Shown here: one piece after another, positions 44,498 to 55,273 of the stretch
How positions within the stretch are numbered: the first letter of the stretch is position 1
Layout of the letters: each line of letters opens with the position of its first letter
DNA from: Paraconiothyrium sp. Pb-2020
Taxonomy: Eukaryota; Ascomycota; Dothideomycetes; Pleosporales; Didymosphaeriaceae
NCBI GenBank assembly: GCA_022419385.1
Contig: JAJUBI010000009.1
Location: forward strand, 1 to 64,000
Reading direction: 5' to 3'
Length of the DNA stretch: 64,000 nucleotides
Notes under the pieces: model-generated
What the model saw: only the letters and a program-made list of their open reading frames with translations
What the model was told of the DNA's origin: nothing
Databases searched by the model: none
Translations under genes and position numbers: made by a program

Positions 44498-45481
44498 TCA
44501 GGTCCTTTTGCTATGTAGGTAGTTTTGCCATTCTTCCGGCGAAATGTACTTTTCGATCAGTCCTTTGTAGCCCGCCCATCGACCCACTGCCGCTAGAAGA
44601 CCTTGGAACTGCCAACTATGAACATAGGGTTAGCGTCTCTCAATCTTCTTGTGGTGGTTTTATCTGCTCTAAAGTAAAGGTAAAAGGAAGGAATTAACTC
44701 ACGGTCCCCACCATCGCAGAGGACCTAACCACCATGCGCGAGGGAACATCACCATGGCCGACGCACTCGCATGCCTGTTTATACCAACGTTAGCAGATCG
44801 TAATCGTCACTTCGAAAGTTGAAGAGGCCATGGCATCACTGACTGGTTCACCATGATCTGCAATATACTCATTGATGCTTTCTTCTCGTAGACGTCGCTT
44901 AGGAAGCCAAGCAATGATTGGAAGAAGAGTCGATCCATCGGATCGGGCACAGCCTCAGGATGCGCCCACATGTACATGGTCGAATCTTCCGTCGCATCTG
45001 CGCACGGGTGGAAAGAGTGCCTGCGTGTGTTAGTGATCGTATTGTGAAACGAGTCATACTAGCATGAGTACGGGAAGACTTACGGTACCCACGGCGCTAT
45101 GTGATGAATAGCGTCACCTCGCACATGAGTCCCTTCTTTCGCCTCGTACGTAGACGTCGTGCATATTTTGCCTTTAGCCATCAAGAACGATTCCCATTGA
45201 TCGAAATGGATATGAAGCGGTGGCGACTGGGGATGCTTCGTTCCAGTCTTGTTGAGCGCATTGACAGCTGGATTGACGTACGTGGCACGAATCAATACTC
45301 TGATCTGCGTTAGCTCTCTGGTTGTAGATCATGGGCAGGCTCAGGCGTACGTTGCGTTGAGCGAGGCTGGTGGCTCGAGATATTCAAAGACGACAGAGTC
45401 ATTGAATTGCGAAAAGGGACCGGAAATCACTCTGACAACTTCCAGTTCCTCTATAGTAGGCTGCGCGAAATTTGACGTCAT
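44498..45481 (-). CDS. Cupin-fold protein, five exons
   Basis: Exons 45481-45351, 45299-45084, 45020-44844, 44774-44703 and 44615-44498 (introns 51, 63, 69 and 87 nt); 237 aa, frame conserved at every join. After EELEVVRVISGPFSQFND the cupin strands appear: TYVNPAVN, SPPLHIHFDQWESFLMAKG (metal-binding HxH-like HIHF and a Glu), then HVRGDAIHHIAPWVPHSFHP. The tail (LFFQSLLGFLSDVYEKKASM and AVGRWAGYKGLIEKYIS) matches a family of small fungal cupin proteins common near secondary-metabolite and catabolic genes. The role, binding or isomerising a small molecule, is not predictable. The second splice acceptor could be CGCAG five bases earlier, but only the chosen one keeps the frame. Confidence 0.7.
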
Positions 45482-47895
45482 CTTATTGATCAAGGCAAAC
45501 CCTTTTGCCAGCTGCGGTCGAGAGACACACCGAGAATGTCGTGAAATATACTTGCAAGACTATCTGGGACCTCGATTAGTAGGGTCAGCCGCACAAAGTG
45601 CGACTGAGGACCCTCAAGATAACTGACCTTTTGGCCCCCATTGATCAGCACACACTAATTCCCTTTTGGTTGGGGCAAACGGCGAGTGACTTATATTTGG
45701 ATAAGGCGTAAAGTAAGCCGTTGTAACTTGTTTCCGGCACCTGGAAAGTCTTTGACCAGTCAGAGTTACGAGCAGGCCTGGCGAACCTTCATCCGCCACG
45801 ATACGGCTTCTACTTACGCTTAAGACCGTTTAGGCATTAGCGCCTCCGTAACACTGCCAATGCTACGAGTACACAGACTCACTGTTTCATTGGTCTTGAT
45901 TTGACTATGACACGACGAGCGCAATATGCCTATGCGACAAGACGACAAACGTTTATCCAGCCCAATGTACATGGTGACGGCCTGTTACATAGAAGATTGA
46001 GCTGTGTTTCTTACGTACGTGCTACATTCGTTAGCGAAGTGGACCAGTAAGGTCAGGCAAAAGTTACAATATTGGAAGCTCAGTTGCGTTGCCCATGGTC
46101 ACATTCAGTAGTGCACCTACCGTGTCTCATAGAAAATTCAACGCATTCTCCGTAGCGCGGCAGAGCACGCTGGCGAGTGGGATAATAGCGAAGCAATTGA
46201 GGACAAACACTGCCGATTCACCGCACCCAGCTCTGATGCGATGATGCCCGTGCGTAGAAAGATTAAGAGCAAATTGTTACAATGCCTAGCTAAAGTTTAA
46301 AGGTCGATATAATCCAGTTCTTGAATCTTGTACGCCCGTTATCGTCAAAGACGGGTGTAGTAAAGGAGATATAACTATGGATGCGATATCATAATAGGTA
46401 GATGTTGAAGGAGAGGATCCGACAGATCAATCTCGTTGACTGGTCTTTTGCCTGACGAAGATTCTTCTCTCGTGAAGTCGAGGCACTGTTCCACTGGTAG
46501 TCTGGTTTTGTCGGTAAGAGGGACGTGTTCCATAGGGAAGTGCGGATAGGGGAGTTAAAAGGCAGATGGTGCTGCCGTCGCCCACTTCGTCCCAGTACAT
46601 ATAGTGCAGCACACTTCGCTAGCGATCCGAAGAATGAATGTCGATATTCCAATCGCTCGACGGACTGCCCGACTATACTGGAGTGGCCAAGGCAGTGCAA
46701 GAAGCCCCGCGCTGCGCTCCTTGAAAGCCTCCTGATCCACACCGAACCGGGTACGTAATTCCTCCGTGATGGTCTTGTCTATCCAAGCAACGTGATCTGA
46801 AGAGTTTCCGAAGCACTGATGAGGACGCATTTGACCTGTCCTATGTGCATAGATCGCTTGTCTTCTCAGAGCGTTGAACTTCGTTGTCCATGCCGAAGTC
46901 AGTTTTGCGTAGCACAAGTCTAGCCAGGGAGCAGTACCACACGGGAAGGATACTGCTACAGTCTCGCAATATGCAGATTCCTGCTGATTTTGCTATTGTT
47001 CTCGTGGTTGAAGTGCCTCGTACTAATAAGTCAGGGCGCGGGATGCGCGTCTCTTTATGATGACCTCAGTATGTGGTAGCTTTGTAGAGGCGGACGTGAT
47101 CTTGAGGACGTTTTTGTACGAGAGTGCGATGAGAGTTTGGCCCATCAAAGTCATGATAATCAGAGTAAAGAGACAGTTCATCAGTTGATGTACAAGCCTT
47201 GTAGAGACACATGGGTGCATGGCTAGAGTGCCTCTGCCGTCTATGCGTTAGGCTTGCAAGCCGCGGACGCTGATCGACCCGAAATCCCAACGGCTAGGAA
47301 CATACCACCGTCAACTCTTGTCAAATAGTGGGGGATGATGAGAGATTATACAATTCAGACAACTGCAAGTCTGTTCTTTTCCAAGCTTGCGAAGCTACCT
47401 TCTTGGCAGTGCACGAGCGATCCTCGGTTGCTCGCGCGAGCCTCGCTACGTGATGTGATTGGCTGTTGCTCAACAAGTCGAGGAACCCTTCCGAGCACCT
47501 GCATCACACAGATCACGTCCACACCTTTGGGACCGTAGTGTGCGCCGCAGCCGTTGAGATGTGGGGAAGAAAGCCTATAGCAGCCATGTTTGGAGAATGC
47601 CAATGCCGAGGACGTTGAGCCTTGCATCAACGTTACAGGAGGCTGTGGGGTAATTCGCTGATGGTGAAGATCGTCAAGTAAATTACTATATAGAATATCA
47701 ATGTGAAAGTCATGGGTGGCAGGCTATTAGAGTTGCAGCTTTTTTCCTTCGCCAACAGTGTTCAATTATCCGACGAGACACCTTTTCGGATATTTTGTGT
47801 CGAGTCTCTTGCTTAGCTTAACGGTTCAACCACCTTGCATACCTACTTCCACTGGTCTGTGAACCTCAGGGTTTCGACCATCTTCTCTCCCCACA
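45482..47895. other. Long intergenic region
   Basis: 2.4 kb. Minus-strand frames at 46,389-46,917 (longest 120 codons, AWIDKTITEELRTRFGVD) look somewhat protein-like but change frame repeatedly and match no family I know; they may be a decayed gene. The rest shows nothing. The last 100 bases are the promoter of the sugar porter. Confidence 0.45.
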
Positions 47896-49540
47896 ATGGC
47901 ATACAGCAACGATACGGAAAAGTCCGATAAACATAACAACGTGGAGCGGTTCGAGAGCACAGCGCCTCGTGAACCCGATCCTTATAACGAGCTTTCCCTC
48001 AAAGAAGCACTCCGACAATATCCCAAATATGTCTATTACGTTCTCGGCCTGGCAACGGTCATCATACTCTGGGGCTACGATCTTGTCGTAGTAGGGAGTA
48101 TAACAGCCGTGGACCCATTCCTCCGCGATTTCGGCGAGTTCGACAGGATAGAGGACAATGAAGAGAAATGGATCATACCAGCTTTGTGGCTATCTCTCTG
48201 GCAAGCGATGCCTAGCGTTGGACAACTGTTCGGAGCTGTCACGGCGGGTCGTCTGCAAGATATGATTGGAAGGAAAAGATGCTTGCTGATCGCCAGTGTC
48301 ATCACAGCATTGAGCGTCCTCGTCGAGATGTTGGCGTACAAAGCACCGAGCGTTAACGGGAGGAGAGGAGTTTTCCTGGCAGGAAAGATTGTGCAGGGCT
48401 TTGCGCTCGCGTTGATCAAGATGGTGACTTTGACGTGGGTGAGTGAGACGGCGCCGACGTCTTTGAGAGGCGCTGCCATGGCCATATTTCCAGCTTTCAA
48501 CCTGTGAGTAAGTCTCTCCCAAGTTGTCTATACGGTTACTAATGCGTCTATCGAGCCTTGGTCAGCTGCTCGGAGCTCTCGTCATCTTCGGCGTCAATCA
48601 AATCAAGAACGAAATGGGATATCTCATTGCGTTTGGCGTACAATGGGCTTTCTCCATCGCTCCTTTTGCAATGGCATTCTTGCTCCCGGAGAGTCCTGCC
48701 TACCTCGTCCGAGAAAACAAGATGGATGCTGCTCGCACATCCCTCACTCAACTATTCGCTCCGAAAAACAATGTTGAGGACCTGCTTGAGAAGCTTCGGG
48801 AGGCCATTGCAGAAGAAGAACGTACTGCAGGTAGCATCACCTATAGGAAGTGTTTCCAAGGGACCAACCGCCGACGCTCGCTTATCGTCATCTTTGCAAA
48901 TCTGCTTCCTCCGCTCTTCGGTCTGCCCCTGTTGACTTCATCTTCCTACTTCTTACAGCAAGTCGGTATGTCGTCCACATACAGTCTGATGATGCTCGTC
49001 GTAGGCATTGTGGTTGGGACCATCGCGAACCTGGGTTCCACGTGGACTCTTTCTCATGTCGGTCGACGCCGCCTCACCATCTCCACCCTGCTCTTCGCCG
49101 CAGCTATCTGGACTGCTATGGGTGTCATCGGCTGTTTGTCGGTAGAGGGTTTCACCCCATGGCTTACTGCCGCATTCCTCATGCTGATCATCATCGTTTG
49201 CGGCCTGGGAGTGTGGCCGGCGTCCTACGCCATCATGTCAGAAGCCTCTGCGCTGCGTCTTCGTGCACCTTCGCAAGCAATTGGAGGCATTTCGGCTTAT
49301 GTTTCAGCCATATTCACCAATTTTGTGCTGCCATACTTGTACAATCCTGATGCTGCAGATCTGAAGGCGAAGACCGGGTTTGTCTTTACGGGTTGCTGTG
49401 TGCTTGCGGCGGGAGCTACTTGGTTGGTTGTGCCTGAGATGAAAGGAAAGAATGTAAGTGAGGTTGATCGGATGTTCCAGGAAGGCGTTGGTGCGAGAGA
49501 AAGTAGGAAGTGGAGAAGTGACGCGGAAACTGAATACTAA
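47896..49540 (+). CDS. MFS sugar transporter (sugar porter family)
   Basis: Exons 47896-48503 and 48556-49540 (52-nt intron, branch ACTAAT); 530 aa. Sugar-porter marks: LWGYDLVVVGS in helix 1, GRLQDMIGRKRCLL between helices 2 and 3, PESPAYLVRENK after helix 6, HVGRRRLTI between helices 8 and 9, and VPEMKGKNVSEVDRMF after helix 12. The layout (long N-terminal tail with ERFESTAPREPDPYNELSLKEA-like acidic leader) is that of fungal alpha-glucoside/hexose permeases. It stands 4 kb from the lyase gene with the cupin between; it could import a neutral product of the uronide cluster, or be unrelated. Confidence 0.87.
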
Positions 49541-50012
49541 GAGCTATGAAGGCATTGGTGGTTGAGGTCGTTTTGGGGTGCATTTACAATTAACGTCAGT
49601 TCGTTTAGATGTGTATCACTCAATGAAGACTGGGATGAGATCGTCGCTAATGAGCAGCCGAGCTATCAATGGTATCGCCATGTCCAATGTCGTTTGCTCC
49701 GTTTCATCCATGAATTGTACGCTTGCACGTGTGTGAAACTTGCAGGAAGCGCGTTACGACTGGCAGCAACGGATTCAGGAACTGCAGCAGTGTATCTGCA
49801 ATCACATCGAGCAGATAAAATAGTCTTTTTGGCGCGATGACACGAGACGGGATTGTTGTGTCAAGGTGCGAACACCGAAGTGACCGGACGTGAATTACTA
49901 GCGCGAGTGCATTAGCCGCAACGAGTAAGTGCGACGACTTTGGGCCGAGGTACGACGTCGCTCTAACATCCCATCTCAACAGACAGCCATCCCTTAAGGT
50001 ATCACGCTCAAA
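49541..50012. other. Intergenic
   Basis: 472 bases, nothing coding recognised. Confidence 0.55.
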
Positions 50013-50649
50013 ATGGGGGAGTCAAAATCCTCGAAGCCTCGATACAGTCTCCCAAGAACGGGCTCTCCTCTAGAAAGAGTCCAGCAATGGGTAGGTACAT
50101 TGCTCACTAGTACTTTACTTTCGTTAAACCCCGTCAGCTTCAAGTCAGCCAAAAGGCTACCGACGAAGGTTATAACGGCCACGATGCCCACATATCCAAG
50201 ATCCTGAACCTGGAGTCTGTGACTTTCGAGCCTACGGCGGAAGATCCGCATGGTGCACGAACGGTATTTAGTTTCGAAGTCACAGAGGAGTTGTGCAACA
50301 TGACTGGAAACTTGCACGGGGGCGCTGTGGCGTTGATATTTGACATGACGACAAGTACAGCGCTGATGGCTGCAAGCGGTGAGGGGTTTTGGGATACAGG
50401 TGAGTTTTGCAATGATTCGTGGGGAACCGATCCGCTGAAGTTTGACTAGGGCATGTCAGTCGAACTCTGAACTGCACTTATCTGCGCCCTGCTCCTGTCG
50501 GGACGAAAGTATATGTTGAGAGCCGGGTGGTTCATATGGGTAAGCGTCTCGCTCAGACGACGGGAGTAATGAGGATAGGAAGCCCAGACGGTAAGGTGGG
50601 TTACACGTGCGAGCACGGCAAAGCGGCTGTGGGATCTGCGAGCCTTTGA
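50013..50649 (+). CDS. Hot-dog thioesterase (4HBT / ACOT13-like)
   Basis: Exons 50013-50090, 50138-50399 and 50450-50649 (introns 47 and 50 nt); 179 aa. The hot-dog signature NLHGGAVALIFDMTTS (HGG and catalytic Asp) is preceded by the usual NMTG. Strands RTLNCTYLRPAPVGTKVYV and GYTCEHGKAAVG follow. These are small mitochondrial or cytosolic acyl-CoA thioesterases that act as tetramers. The short first exon encodes only the N-terminal 26 residues. Fully intact and ordinary in codon use. Confidence 0.82.
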
Positions 50650-51198
50650 GAATGGAGGTATCGTGGAGAGGTACAAGTTGGTTTAGGTTTAGAAGGTGTT
50701 TCATGCGCATCACAAGATCATATAGATCCTAGTACATAGTCCAATGTTAGGCCGAGGTGTATCAACTGGATTCAGTGTCTCGCCCTCTGTGCACACATCT
50801 TGAGGGTTTTCATTCACTCTTGCGATACCACACCTATTGCTTCATGGTATGATTCCGCACTACAGGCAAAAAGCCGGGTCGCTCAACCCTCAAGTTCCAG
50901 CTTCGTCCCGCAATGCGCCGCCACAACATCGTACGTATATACATGCTACCTTTCCTACTTATGGGTAGCTTACCCTAGGTTATACCGTTCGTCTCTTGCA
51001 TTTGCTGGTTGGACATGTACCCAGGGCTCACGTTCACCCAGTGACAAGTCTGTGTGATGCGCAGATGGATTTTGGTAACTTCGCATATAAATTGTTGTGT
51101 CATGCAAGTGGGAGCTCTTGATACCCTATGACTGATTTTGCCTCAGACAATGGTTTATGTATTATACATGTTTTTAAAAGGGTATATCTCTTCTAATC
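50650..51198. other. Intergenic
   Basis: 549 bases between convergent genes; nothing recognised. Confidence 0.55.
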
Positions 51199-52536
51199 TT
51201 ACACTCGTAGTCCTACACTATGCAGTCGCCTTAGCTGTTGACGATTCCCAAAACTATTACCATCTGGGAACATGTCGCCCACAGTTGACCGGGGCTTATT
51301 AAATGCATGTGTCGATGTCGGTGTTGGTGCAGGCGAAGAGACCGGTTCAGACTTTGCCTTCTGTTCTTCGGCTGCTTTCTTCTCATCTTCGGCTATCTTC
51401 TCTTCTTCGGCGACCTCGGCCTCCAGATCTGCCTCTTGCACATCTTCATCAAGCGCCTTGATCATCTCATCTGCTTTTCCTTCGTTCCTCGCATGCGTGT
51501 TGAGAACACCGCTCCACAAGTTCTCGAGGTCGATCTCTGCTCTCTTCTCCTCCGTGAACATTTGAACAACGACGTTAACGCCCGGCTTCACATCGTTGAA
51601 CCCAACGAAGCCCTCTCCTTGGCCGCGCGCACCGACGAAGGCCTTGTCCTCAGGATGCGCTTGTATCTTCCCGACCGTGCAGCATATCCAGCCCGTCCTT
51701 ATGCCATCATCGATGTTGCCTTCGGGCTCCTGACCGCCCACGTTAGCCAGCATCTTCATCCTCTTTGCTTTTCTTCGCAGTTTGATCTTCAGCTCGTTAC
51801 GACCGAGCAGACCGGCAGCATTGGCACGTAGGTGGTGTTCGCGGCGGAGGTATCGGCAGAAGCGGTCTGCGGAGACGTGGAGATGTTTCTCTGAGCGGGC
51901 GGTGCAAATGATCATGATGAGAAACGAACCGAGAGCGGCAGGCGGATCGAGATGGCGCAGGTCGTAGATCAGCAGGTCGTCCATACCTGCGGTATTCGCT
52001 ACGTATTCTAACAGAGTTTGTAGTAATGGGGGTGGATTGGGTGGAAGCTCGGGAATGATGGCGGCTTGTGTTGGCTCGGGAGCTGGGCGGTTTTGGAGGT
52101 ACCATGGCAGCGTAGACGGTGATGACTTGACCTGGGGAAGTGGCTGGACATGAGGAAGTGGTGGTAGGTCGAAAGCTGCATCGAATTCCGCTTCTTCCGT
52201 TAATTGTTCAGATAGCACGTCTTCTTCTACTTCTTCCACGGATGCGGGAGGCGATGAAGATGATGCAGTCTCTATGTGTTCTTCGGCAGTCGATCGAGGA
52301 GCACTGGGTGTCTTTGCAGTTTTGGCCGCGTCGTCTTCGAGAAATGCGAATTCGGGGTCTTCTACGGCTGGATCATCCCTGGTTGCGCAGCGTCTGGTCG
52401 TAGAGCTAATTGGGCGCTGTGCGGTCCAGGAGGCGCGAAGCGTGGTGGAAGGTGAAGTTCTAGGCCACGCTCGCGCAATTGGCGTCGAGGATGCGGTGCA
52501 CCTCAACGTCGATGAGACGGCTCTTGATAGCGACAT
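51199..52536 (-). CDS. ATP25: Mitochondrial ATP25-like protein (RsfS domain)
   Basis: One exon, 445 aa from ATG 52536; the frame upstream is open but lacks ATG. The first 50 residues are rich in Arg, Ser and Thr with almost no acids, a mitochondrial presequence. The RsfS/Iojap-like domain follows (LLIYDLRHLDPPAALGSFLI, TARSEKHLHVSADRFCRYL, LLGRNELKIKLRRKAKR), then GIRTGWICCTVGKI and VVVQMFTEEKRAEIDLENLW. This is the N-terminal half of yeast Atp25, which binds the mitoribosome large subunit; the C-terminal half that stabilises OLI1 mRNA in yeast is replaced by a low-complexity acidic coil (EEEKIAEDEKKAAEEQKA). Confidence 0.83.
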   Translation of the reverse strand: MSLSRAVSSTLRCTASSTPIARAWPRTSPSTTLRASWTAQRPISSTTRRCATRDDPAVEDPEFAFLEDDAAKTAKTPSAPRSTAEEHIETASSSSPPASVEEVEEDVLSEQLTEEAEFDAAFDLPPLPHVQPLPQVKSSPSTLPWYLQNRPAPEPTQAAIIPELPPNPPPLLQTLLEYVANTAGMDDLLIYDLRHLDPPAALGSFLIMIICTARSEKHLHVSADRFCRYLRREHHLRANAAGLLGRNELKIKLRRKAKRMKMLANVGGQEPEGNIDDGIRTGWICCTVGKIQAHPEDKAFVGARGQGEGFVGFNDVKPGVNVVVQMFTEEKRAEIDLENLWSGVLNTHARNEGKADEMIKALDEDVQEADLEAEVAEEEKIAEDEKKAAEEQKAKSEPVSSPAPTPTSTHAFNKPRSTVGDMFPDGNSFGNRQQLRRLHSVGLRV

Positions 52537-52858
52537 GACGCTGCTGGGTTGAAGTGATGGCGACTGTTGCGCGGCTCGAATGCTGATGCTGCACAACTTT
52601 TGGTCGGCGATGGCAAATGCCGATGTTGACGCGCAGGGCTGAGCACGTGCTGATAGCGATAAGGCGTGGAGAAGGGCACGAATTTCTTGAGTGGCGGGGC
52701 ATCATTTCAAAGCGGCCCAAGAATATTCGCCCGCTTCCGCCGACTCATACAACAGCACTGTTGGTGGTAACCACACGTACCACTCCCTCTTCAATCTTAC
52801 CCAGAGGACAACCTCTGCTTCTTTTTTCCCTCCACCAGTATCGCACCCCGTTGCTACC
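52537..52858. promoter_or_regulatory. Divergent promoter, ATP25 / NMD3
   Basis: 322 bases between start codons of two ribosome-related genes (mitochondrial and cytosolic) transcribed apart. Pyrimidine-rich stretches before the NMD3 ATG are typical of fungal housekeeping promoters. No specific box is assigned. Confidence 0.55.
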
Positions 52859-54453
52859 ATGGAGATTGACACCCCGCTCTCGTTCACGCCCGCAGCCAAG
52901 AGCGCAGCAACTGTCCTCTGCGCAGACTGCGGCGCTCCCATCGATGGCACACAGTCCGCCGGGGCTTTCTGCTATGACTGTATCAAACTTAAGACCGACG
53001 TTACCGGCGGCATCCAGCGTGAAGCCACCCTCCACATGTGCCGCGACTGCGACCGATGGCTCTCTCCACCCAACTCTTGGGTCGTCGCCCAGCCCGAATC
53101 CCGAGAACTTCTTGCGCTGTGCCTGCGAAAGCTGCGAGGACTGAACAAGCTGCGCATCATCGATGCGAGCTTCATTTGGACAGAACCTCACTCAAGGCGT
53201 ATAAAAGTCAAGATCACGGTGCAGTCGGACTTGGGAGATGGTGCCATTATGCAGCAGAGCTTCGAGGTGGAATACACGCAAAACTACCACCAGTGCCCCG
53301 ACTGCGCAAAGAGTTATACACACAACACCTGGCGAGCGTGCGTGCAGGTGCGACAAAAGGTGCCACATAAGAGGACGTTTTTGTACCTAGAGCAAGCCAT
53401 TCTGAAGCACGGCGCGCACAAGGACGCCATCAACATCAAAGAGATGCATGACGGCATAGATTTTTTCTTTGCGCAGCGGAATCATGCTGAAGGGTTTGTG
53501 GACTTTTTGAAAGCAGTGGTGCCGGCCAACGTGAAGAAGAGCCAAGAACTCATCAGCATGGATATTCACACTTCGACCAAGAGCTTCAAATTCTCGTACT
53601 CGGCAGAAATCGTCCCAATTGTAAGTTGCCTATCTGCCTATTTGCAAAACACACTAACAGCAACTAGTGCAAAGACGATCTCGTCGTGCTTCCCATACCT
53701 CTTGCGCGTAAGATTGGCAACATCTCGCCGCTCACGCTATGTCATCGCATCGGAACGTCAATAAATCTGATGGATCCGGCGACCCTCCAAACAGCCGAAG
53801 TAGACACCGGCGTCTACTGGCGGACGCCTTTCCGCTCTCTTGCGGACGTCCAAGAGCTTGTGGAGTTCATCGTGCTGGACATCGAGCCTTTGGGACAACA
53901 AAAGGGACGCAACTTCCTCGCCGAAGCGACGGTAGCAAGGGCGAGCGACATGGGCTCCAACGACAGCACGTACTACACGCGCACACATCTTGGCGGTATT
54001 CTGCATGTGGGTGACTCGGTGCTGGGCTACCACATGACGGGCACAAACTTCAACAACGAGCTATTTGACAAACTGGAAGAATCCAAATTAGCTTCAACGA
54101 TACCCGATGTCGTTCTCGTGAAGAAGCACTACACGCGCAGCCAAAAGGCCAAGTCGAAGCGCAACTGGCGGCTCAAGCGCATGGCCAGGGAGGAGTCGGA
54201 GATGCTACCGAGGAAGCAGGATCAGGAGAAGATGGAGCGCGACTTTGAGCTGTTCTTGCGGGATGTCGAGGAGGATGCTGAGCTGCGTGCTGGTATGCAA
54301 CTGTACAAGCAGCAGCAGCAACAGCAGCAACAACAGAACGCGGATGCTATGGAAGTGGAAGAGAGCGACGTGGACGAGGATGACGCAGGCCTGGCGATAC
54401 CCATGGAGCAACTTCTAGACGACTTTGAGGACATGACGATGGCCGAAGAGTAA
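52859..54453 (+). CDS. NMD3: 60S ribosomal export adaptor NMD3
   Basis: Exons 52859-53620 and 53668-54453 (47-nt intron); 515 aa. Zinc-binding pairs C21-x2-C24, C38-x2-C41, C61-x2-C64 and a fourth CPDC pair precede the conserved body: NSWVVAQPESRELLALCLR, FQRNHAEGF-like, ISMDIHTSTKSFKFSYSAEI, LVVLPIPLARKIGNISPL and DVVLVKKHYTRSQ. NMD3 binds the joining face of the pre-60S subunit and supplies the nuclear export signal. The C-terminus has a glutamine run coded by CAG/CAA (about 54309-54338) and an acidic tail with a leucine-rich end (MEQLLDDFEDM). Start at 52859 has CTACC before ATG, an excellent context. Confidence 0.96.
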
Positions 54454-55273
54454 GCTTTGGTCTCGCCCTCTGTTTCAGGTTCTGTTCACTGCGGCCCATT
54501 TCAGTTCTTCATGCCCTGTTTCATGCATTTCGGCTGGCGTTGGGGTTGAAAAAGACACTAGTGCATTTACGATATTAGATATCCGCGGGGTGGATATTAC
54601 TGCTGGCTTCGCCACAATCTTACGCGCGCACTGTAGTTTCAAAATGAGACCAAACATCGAAGTCAGACCCTTGCATGACAAGTGTGGCACGACGACACCC
54701 TAATTGGAAGTCCAGAATAGGCGAGTATTGACTGTTCCTCCCGCCAACTAGATTGAGTAAGATACGAGCTGCGAGAGATGCACCATCGCAGTGATGATGG
54801 CTGAGAATTATTCCCATGGCAACGCGGGAATTATCACGAGATTTGCATTGCGACAGCATCTCCACATGTTGGCGTCGTCGTCGTCAAATCAAGGCGACAC
54901 TAAGAAAACATCAGTGGGCCCGGCCGGGGTGTCAATCGATATGGCTTCCCAGGCGCGCGGCGAGACACCACTCAGCGCCCTCGCCGCCCCGCAACTCGGT
55001 GCCGGCACGTCATCAAAGCGCTCCGTTTGCGTACCCAATAATGCACCAGCCACAGCGACCTATCTCTAGTACCTGCATGGCCGCGGCGACACGCGTCTCG
55101 GCCACCCGACGCCTCGCTGCTAATCTTCCGGCTCAGCCGGTTTCTTTTGTCCCTCTATCAACACCGCAAGCCCTCACTGCGACAAGACGCTTGAGCTGCC
55201 GAGAAGAGACGGTCTACTTGGGTTCGCTATCATTCGTTATCACGTCATTCGTTAGAAGAAAGAGTCGCGCATC
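54454..55273. other. Intergenic; GH72 promoter
   Basis: 820 bases, no gene recognised. Confidence 0.55.

Noticed and set aside
51272..51831. Plus-strand frames of 97 and 174 codons
   Set aside because: Antisense shadows of the ATP25 C-terminal acidic coil.
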